From Chloroflexota bacterium (lineage in GTDB: Bacteria > Chloroflexota > Anaerolineae > Anaerolineales > UBA4823), in NCBI GenBank assembly GCA_017860725.1, contig JAGDMX010000252.1:1-10017 (forward strand): a stretch of DNA of 10,017 nucleotides, written 5' to 3'. How positions within the stretch are numbered: position 1 is the first letter of the stretch; each line of letters begins with the position of its first letter. Position numbers and translations under genes: made by a program. Below, in pieces: positions 6,157 to 10,017 of the stretch. Under the pieces are notes generated by a model. It saw only the letters and a list, made by a program, of their open reading frames with translations. It was not told where the DNA came from and did no database searches.

Positions 6157-7029
6157 ATGGCTTCTACGACAAAAACTAATTCTGCCCGGCGCAACAGCAT
6201 TCAGACGATCGGTTTTTCTGGGCTGACCCTGCTAGCGATCCTGACCGTGTTACCGATCCTGTTTATTGTGGTGTACATCTTCGTCAAAGGTATATCAGCC
6301 ATCTCTGTGGAGTTCCTGACTGGTTTTCCTTCCAACGGCATGCGCTCGGGAGGTATCTGGCCGGCCATCCTGGGGACGGTATTACTGACCTTCGGAACCG
6401 CGATTTGTGCAGTGCCGATTGGCATCGCTGCCGCTATCTATCTCTCGGAATATGCCCCGGATAACCGTTGGACACGCCTCATCCGTATCTCCATCGTCAA
6501 CCTGGCAGGAATCCCTTCGGTAGTATATGGGTTGTTTGGCCTGGGGATTTTCGTCCTCTCTCTCCAGATGGGCACCAGCATCCTGGCAGCCTCGCTGACA
6601 CTGGGGATCATGACGCTGCCGGTGGTGATCAGCACCTCCGAGGAGGCGCTGCGGGCGGTACCGCAATCCTTCCGAGTGGTCAGCCGATCACTAGGTGGAA
6701 CCCAATGGCAGGCCATTCGGCGCATCGTGCTACCACAGTCGGTGTCCGGCATCTTAACCGGTGTGATCCTGGGCTTGGAGCGTGCGGCTGGGGAGACTGC
6801 CCCCATCCTGTTTACCGGGGCGGCCTTCTACCTGCCCACCCTGCCCAGTTCGGCTCTGGATGAAACCATGGCACTACCCTATCACCTGTATGTTATCTCT
6901 ACACAAGTACCTGGGATGCCGTCCGATATCCAGTTTGGCACGGCGCTGGTGCTGCTAGTGCTGGTGCTCGGACTCAACCTGCTGGCTACCATCATCCGCT
7001 CGCGCGCCCGGCGGCGGCGAATGTGGTAA
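6157..7029 (+). CDS. pstA: Phosphate ABC transporter permease PstA
   Basis: This 290-residue inner-membrane protein is the second half of the phosphate channel. The basic N-terminus (TKTNSARRNS) precedes a membrane helix at about 20-43. The signature region FPSNGMRSGGIWPAILGTVLLT (about 57-78) follows. More helices lie at about 79-97, 112-136, 142-160, 196-220 and 261-281. The EAA loop for PstB contact is about 171-193 (SFRVVSRSLGGTQWQAIRRIVLP), preceded by the typical EEALRAVPQ. The GLERAAGETAPILFTGAA motif is typical of PstA. The C-terminus is strongly basic (RSRARRRRMW). No strong Shine-Dalgarno is seen before the ATG at 6157. It ends 17 bp before the ATG of the second pstB, consistent with one operon. 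Confidence 0.95.
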   Translation: MASTTKTNSARRNSIQTIGFSGLTLLAILTVLPILFIVVYIFVKGISAISVEFLTGFPSNGMRSGGIWPAILGTVLLTFGTAICAVPIGIAAAIYLSEYAPDNRWTRLIRISIVNLAGIPSVVYGLFGLGIFVLSLQMGTSILAASLTLGIMTLPVVISTSEEALRAVPQSFRVVSRSLGGTQWQAIRRIVLPQSVSGILTGVILGLERAAGETAPILFTGAAFYLPTLPSSALDETMALPYHLYVISTQVPGMPSDIQFGTALVLLVLVLGLNLLATIIRSRARRRRMW

Positions 7030-7046
7030 GGCGCTTAGTAGCTGAC

Positions 7047-7817
7047 ATGAACAAATTTGTCCTTGAGAACCTGCATGTCAAATATTCGGATGGGGTCGAA
7101 GCGCTGAAAGGCGTTAGCCTAGAAATCCCAGCCAAATCCATCACAGTGCTGTTTGGACCAGCCGGAGGCGGAAAATCCACCCTTTTACGTACGCTCAACC
7201 GGCTGAACGACCTGTCAGATGTCACGGAAGTTTCCGGCCGTGTCGCCATGTTCAATAGCGACAGCAGCGCCACCGACCTCCTGAATCCTCGCCTGGATGT
7301 GATTGCCCTGCGGCGACGGGTGGCAATGGTTTTCGCCCGCCCGATAGTGCTGCCGATGACCATCCGGGAAAACCTAACCTATGGCCTAACCCTGGCCGGG
7401 GAACGCAGCACAATCCGGTTACACGAGGCTGTAGAACGCAGCCTGCAGCAAGCCGCCTTATGGGATGAAGTCAAAGACCGCCTGGACGAGCCAGCAATAT
7501 CGCTTTCTGGTGGCCAGCAGCAGCGGTTGTGCCTGGCGCGCAGCCTGGCGCTGGACCCGGAAGTCATCTTGCTGGACGAGCCAACCTCTGGGCTGGACCC
7601 GATCTCCACTACCAAAGTCGAAGCATCACTGCAGGAAATCAAAATGAATTACACGGTCATATTGGTGCCACACTCCATACAGCAGGCTGCCCGCACCGCC
7701 GACCAGGCCGCTTTCATTTTACAAGGTCAGCTGATCGAACAAGCCGATGGTAAAGAGCTATTTCTTAACCCGCGGGATAAGCGCACCCAGGATTATATTG
7801 AAGGTCGCTTCGGATAG
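7047..7817 (+). CDS. pstB: Phosphate ABC transporter ATP-binding protein PstB (copy 2), Q-loop variant
   Basis: This 256-residue ATPase has A-loop Y13, Walker A G37-T45 (GPAGGGKST), a full signature LSGGQ (153-157), Walker B with E178 (VILLDEP), D-loop (SGLD) and switch H209 (VPHSIQQAAR; Thr-to-Pro before the His). The Q-loop reads VAMVFARP, so Ala97 replaces the Gln found in most ABC ATPases. The change from a Gln codon to GCC needs all three or two substitutions, so it is not a one-base error. The PstB-type tail (DYIEGRFG) and SIQQAAR assign it to the family. I chose the ATG at 7047; the in-frame GTG at 7023 would overlap pstA and gives no homologous sequence. It probably pairs with itself or with the divergent PstB; the latter would place both variant motifs in one ATP site. 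Confidence 0.9.
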   Translation: MNKFVLENLHVKYSDGVEALKGVSLEIPAKSITVLFGPAGGGKSTLLRTLNRLNDLSDVTEVSGRVAMFNSDSSATDLLNPRLDVIALRRRVAMVFARPIVLPMTIRENLTYGLTLAGERSTIRLHEAVERSLQQAALWDEVKDRLDEPAISLSGGQQQRLCLARSLALDPEVILLDEPTSGLDPISTTKVEASLQEIKMNYTVILVPHSIQQAARTADQAAFILQGQLIEQADGKELFLNPRDKRTQDYIEGRFG

Positions 7818-7838
7818 ACCGAGAAGAGGTAGGTAGAG

Positions 7839-8519
7839 ATGACACGAGCTAATTTAGATAGCAAGCTGCAAAATTTATTGAACGAAATTCTGGAGCTGGA
7901 CAGCATGGTAGAAACTGCTACCTTGCAGTCCATCGAAGCGCTGAAGAATCACGATCTGGAACTGGCCAAACAAATCTATCATGATGATGCGCTGATCAAC
8001 GCCCGCCGCTTTGACTTAGAAAATGACTGCATGATCACTATCGCTACGCAGCAGCCGATAGTTGCACACGACCTGCGCCTGGTAGCGTCCATTTTAGAGG
8101 TAGTCGCTGAGTTGGAGCGCATGGGAGACTATGCTAAAGGAATTGCCAAGATCGCACTGCAAATTGGCACCCAGCCGCACATCAAGCCTTTAATCGATAT
8201 CCCACGCATGGCTGAAATTGCCGTTAGCATGCTGCACCGCTCGGTAATGGCTTTCGTGCATTTTGATGCGGAAGCAGCCCGCCAAATTCCCGATGAAGAC
8301 GACCAAGTAGACTTCCTTTACAAGCAGGTGTACCGTGAGCTGGTATCCATTATGTTCAGCAATCCCTCCACTATTGATCAGGCTAACTACCTGATGTGGG
8401 TGGCGCACAACCTGGAGCGTATGGCTGATCGGGTGACCAATATCTGCGAGCGCGCCATCTATGTGGCGACCGGGCAGATGAAAGAAATCGACGTGTCGGA
8501 TGACGAAAGTAAGGTGTAG
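7839..8519 (+). CDS. phoU: Phosphate transport/signalling regulator PhoU
   Basis: This 226-residue all-helical cytoplasmic protein has the two tandem three-helix PhoU repeats. Each is marked by its acidic metal-binding motif: ELERMGDYAKGIAK (E91-K104) and NLERMADRVTNICERAIY (N191-Y208). The length matches the family. PhoU restrains Pst activity and the PhoR-type kinase when phosphate is plentiful. No phoR/phoB pair is in the window, so its signalling partner must be encoded elsewhere. The start has a strong Shine-Dalgarno (AGAGG/AGG at about 7824-7833) and lies 21 bp after pstB2. The C-terminal tail is acidic and probably disordered (EIDVSDDESKV). A hairpin with a short T run begins 1 bp after the stop, so this is probably the last gene of the pst operon. 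Confidence 0.95.
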   Translation: MTRANLDSKLQNLLNEILELDSMVETATLQSIEALKNHDLELAKQIYHDDALINARRFDLENDCMITIATQQPIVAHDLRLVASILEVVAELERMGDYAKGIAKIALQIGTQPHIKPLIDIPRMAEIAVSMLHRSVMAFVHFDAEAARQIPDEDDQVDFLYKQVYRELVSIMFSNPSTIDQANYLMWVAHNLERMADRVTNICERAIYVATGQMKEIDVSDDESKV

Positions 8520-8520
8520 G

Positions 8521-8540
8521 ACAAGCTGACAGCTTGTTTT
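8521..8540 (+). terminator. Probable Rho-independent terminator after phoU
   Basis: ACAAGCT (8521-8527), a GAC loop and AGCTTGT (8531-8537) form a perfect 7 bp stem that runs straight into a T run ending at 8540. The stem has only three G/C pairs and the T run is short, so termination may be partial. Its position 1 bp after the phoU stop supports the call. Confidence 0.6.
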
Positions 8541-8583
8541 ACCAGAATTTTAATAGGGTTTTCATACTCACGGAGGTAGCACA

Positions 8584-9567
8584 ATGCTCACAGGCATGAT
8601 CGGCTTAGGCAACTTAGGCACCGCGGTGGGCAACCTGATCGCTGCCAACGGCAACGAGGTAATCGGCTGGGAGCACAACTCTCAGGTGGTTGAAGAGATC
8701 AACCAGAAGGGTACCAACTCCCGCTATCTCCCCGGAGTAACCCTGGAGAAGACGCTCAAAGCCACCTACAGCCTGCGAGAGGTGATGAGTGGATGCCCGG
8801 TAATTTTCATTGCCCTGCCATCCATCTTTCTGCAATCTACGCTGGACAAAGTCCGGGAGCAGGTGAATACCCAAGCGATCCTGGTTAATATGGCCAAAGG
8901 TCTCGATCGCGAGTCCGGCTTAACCTCCTTCCAGATATTAAGATGCATGTTCCCCAACAACTCAGCTATCATGCTTTCCGGTCCATCGATCGCCAATGAG
9001 TTCGCCCAGGGCATGCCGACCGTAGTGGTGCTGGCCGGACAGAATCGCAACGACCTGCTGACGGTATCGCACCTGTTGGACAACCAATATTTTCGCACCC
9101 GTTTCTCCGATGATGAGATCGGAGTAGAGCTGGGTGGGGTACTTAAGAATATTTATGCAATCGGCCTGGGTATGTTCGATGGGCAGGGGATCACCAGTGT
9201 CAACTTCCGGGCAGTTTACCTGACGATCGCCTTGGAGGAGATGGCGCGCATTGGAGTCGGCATGGGGGCTAAAATCGAAACCTTCCTGTATCTGTCGGGG
9301 ATGGGCGACTTGCTGGCGACCTCGATGAGCACCCACAGCCACAACCGCCGTATGGGCGAGCTTCTGGCGAAGGGATTGAACCTGGATCAAATCAAAAAGG
9401 AAATGGGGGTCGTTCCTGAAGGCTTTAACACCTTGCGCTCCATGCTCTACCTGGCAGAGAAGCTGCATATCGCCCTGCCGCTGGCCAAGGGGCTGTGGGA
9501 TGTGATCCACGAAAGGATCAGCCCGGAGAATTTTATCCGCGTATTTATTCGCGACTTCGTCGATTGA
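8584..9567 (+). CDS. gpsA: NAD(P)-dependent glycerol-3-phosphate dehydrogenase GpsA
   Basis: This 327-residue cytoplasmic enzyme interconverts dihydroxyacetone phosphate and sn-glycerol 3-phosphate, the backbone for phospholipids. The N-terminal Rossmann fold has G7-x-G9-x-x-G12 (GLGNLGTAV). The usual aromatic residue before the last Gly is Leu here, a mild divergence. Other motifs are NMAKGL with K105, SGPSIANEFA (132-141), catalytic K188 in ELGGVLKNIYAIG, substrate-side R209 (NFRA), the glycine-rich LSGMGDLLAT and HSHNRRMG. The length is typical. A strong Shine-Dalgarno GGAGG (8572-8576) lies 7 bp before the ATG. It is 64 bp downstream of phoU behind a hairpin, so it may have its own promoter or depend on read-through. 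Its last 76 bp, including the stop, belong to a 79 bp unit repeated immediately downstream; the protein itself is unaffected. Confidence 0.92.
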   Translation: MLTGMIGLGNLGTAVGNLIAANGNEVIGWEHNSQVVEEINQKGTNSRYLPGVTLEKTLKATYSLREVMSGCPVIFIALPSIFLQSTLDKVREQVNTQAILVNMAKGLDRESGLTSFQILRCMFPNNSAIMLSGPSIANEFAQGMPTVVVLAGQNRNDLLTVSHLLDNQYFRTRFSDDEIGVELGGVLKNIYAIGLGMFDGQGITSVNFRAVYLTIALEEMARIGVGMGAKIETFLYLSGMGDLLATSMSTHSHNRRMGELLAKGLNLDQIKKEMGVVPEGFNTLRSMLYLAEKLHIALPLAKGLWDVIHERISPENFIRVFIRDFVD

Positions 9568-9649
9568 TCTGCTGTGGGATGTGATCCACGAAAGGATCAG
9601 CCCGGAGAATTTTATCCGCGTATTTATTCGCGACTTCGTCGATTGATCT
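9492..9649. repeat. Perfect 79 bp tandem duplication over the gpsA 3' end
   Basis: Copy 1 (9492-9570) and copy 2 (9571-9649) are identical over all 79 bases, from GCTGTGGGAT to GATTGATCT. The flanking bases differ (9491 G versus 9570 T; 9571 G versus 9650 C), so the boundaries are exact. Copy 1 carries the last 25 codons and stop of gpsA. Copy 2 is untranslated and is a shifted frame relative to copy 1 (79 is not a multiple of 3). Zero divergence means a very recent duplication or an assembly error. Confidence 0.97.
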
Positions 9650-9701
9650 CAGCAGCCGTTACTCACCTTCAGTTGTGATTACGACGGACCTCTCACTTTA
9701 A

Positions 9702-9723
9702 CCCGGTGTAAACCGGGATTCTT
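9702..9723 (+). terminator. Terminator-like hairpin after gpsA
   Basis: CCCGGT (9702-9707), a GTAA loop and ACCGGG (9712-9717) form a 6 bp GC-rich stem followed by ATTCTT. It lies between gpsA and the next gene. The T run is interrupted, so the strength is uncertain. Apart from this hairpin, the second repeat copy and the next gene's leader, the 216 bp gap 9568-9783 shows nothing else I can support. Confidence 0.5.
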
Positions 9724-9742
9724 CAACCCGAGAAAATCATAG

Positions 9743-9748
9743 TAGAAT
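9743..9748 (+). promoter_or_regulatory. Possible -10 element for the MalT-like gene
   Basis: TAGAAT (5 of 6 to TATAAT) lies 36 bp before the GTG start, in an AT-rich stretch. No convincing -35 is found at the right distance (TTCAAC at 9722-9727 is weak, with a 15 bp spacer). Confidence 0.25.
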
Positions 9749-9764
9749 GAAATTGCATTTGCCT

Positions 9765-9779
9765 ATCCCCGGAGGGGAT
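9765..9779 (+). promoter_or_regulatory. Inverted repeat enclosing the Shine-Dalgarno of the MalT-like gene
   Basis: ATCCCC (9765-9770), GGA and GGGGAT (9774-9779) make a perfect 6 bp stem with a 3-base loop. The Shine-Dalgarno GGAGG (9771-9775) occupies the loop and the start of the stem, 8 bp before the GTG at 9784. Pairing could limit ribosome access; alternatively this is a DNA operator or chance symmetry. Confidence 0.35.
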
Positions 9780-9783
9780 TTCC

Positions 9784-10017
9784 GTGCCCATCCAAACCCT
9801 GGCCACAAAACTATACATCCCACCACCTGGTCCAGCATTTGTACCGCGACAACGCCTGAATAAGCTGCTGGATGATAGTCTGGGATGCAAGCTCACGCTG
9901 GTATCGGCACCTCCCGGTTATGGGAAAACGACGCTGCTCAGCGCATGGATCGCAAGCTGGCAAACTAAGACTGCTCCGAAAAATCAACCCCACTTCTGCT
10001 GGCTATCGCTCGACATG
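9784..10017 (+). CDS. MalT-like LuxR-family ATP-dependent regulator, N-terminal part (cut by window edge)
   Basis: An open frame starts at GTG 9784 with GGAGG at 9771-9775 and runs to the window end, giving 78 codons without a stop. The N-terminus TKLYIPPPGP...VPRQRL followed by LTLVSAPPGYGKTTLLSAW is the hallmark of large MalT/LAL-type (STAND NTPase) regulators. The Walker A is A42-T49. Full-length members are usually 800-1000 residues, with a helical-repeat sensor region and a C-terminal LuxR helix-turn-helix that activates transcription. Those parts are outside the window, so the DNA-binding end and the inducer cannot be judged. The family is common in Chloroflexota and Actinomycetota. It begins after a terminator-like hairpin and probably forms its own transcription unit. 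Confidence 0.88.
   Translation, partial: MPIQTLATKLYIPPPGPAFVPRQRLNKLLDDSLGCKLTLVSAPPGYGKTTLLSAWIASWQTKTAPKNQPHFCWLSLDM

Noticed and set aside
8962..9510. 182-codon open frame on the - strand
   Set aside because: It is antisense to gpsA, with no Shine-Dalgarno and no recognisable domain; a shadow of the coding strand.
9571..9649. Second repeat copy as a small gene or mobile-element end
   Set aside because: It is an exact copy of the gpsA tail, out of frame, with no start, no terminal inverted repeats and no target-site duplication pattern.

Overview
The window looks like a chromosomal segment of a free-living bacterium, most likely Chloroflexota (Anaerolineae-like). This placement is an inference. 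It rests on the style of the Cache-HAMP-GAF sensor kinase, the MalT-like ATP-binding regulator at the right edge, and the moderate to high GC content. No rRNA, tRNA, CRISPR array, insertion sequence or phage gene is visible.

Left third (1-3517, + strand): a tightly packed signalling cluster. A membrane sensor histidine kinase enters from the left edge. It is broken near base 860, where a frameshift coincides with loss of the segment that should carry the phospho-accepting histidine. It is followed by a single-domain response regulator (2 bp gap) and a GAF plus SpoIIE/PP2C-type serine phosphatase (4 bp gap).

Middle (3567-8519): a phosphate (Pst) uptake locus. A pstB gene on the minus strand diverges from a plus-strand run pstS-pstC-pstA-pstB2-phoU. 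The 97 bp divergent gap holds evenly spaced direct repeats (11 bp, then 10 bp) resembling a Pho box, with a perfect -10 hexamer beside them. Both divergent genes have the layout '-10, GGGG, ATG', so both transcripts may be leaderless. pstS is also broken: a frameshift and a missing stretch of roughly 45 residues near base 4745. The two PstB ATPases each lack one canonical motif: the first has LSLGQ for LSGGQ, the second has Ala for the Q-loop Gln. In a heterodimer both defects would fall in the same ATP site, which suggests an asymmetric importer.

Right end (8520-10017): a probable terminator follows phoU. Then comes gpsA (glycerol-3-phosphate dehydrogenase), whose last 76 bp plus 3 bp are perfectly duplicated in tandem (79 bp x 2) just beyond the stop. 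A second terminator-like hairpin follows, and finally the first 78 codons of a MalT/LuxR-type ATP-dependent regulator whose Shine-Dalgarno lies in a small hairpin.

Working together, PstS would capture phosphate, PstC/PstA would form the channel, PstB1/PstB2 would supply energy, and PhoU would couple transport to signalling. Three indel-like rearrangements in 10 kb (two deletions with frameshift, one duplication) raise the question of assembly artefact versus genuine decay. That should be settled first.
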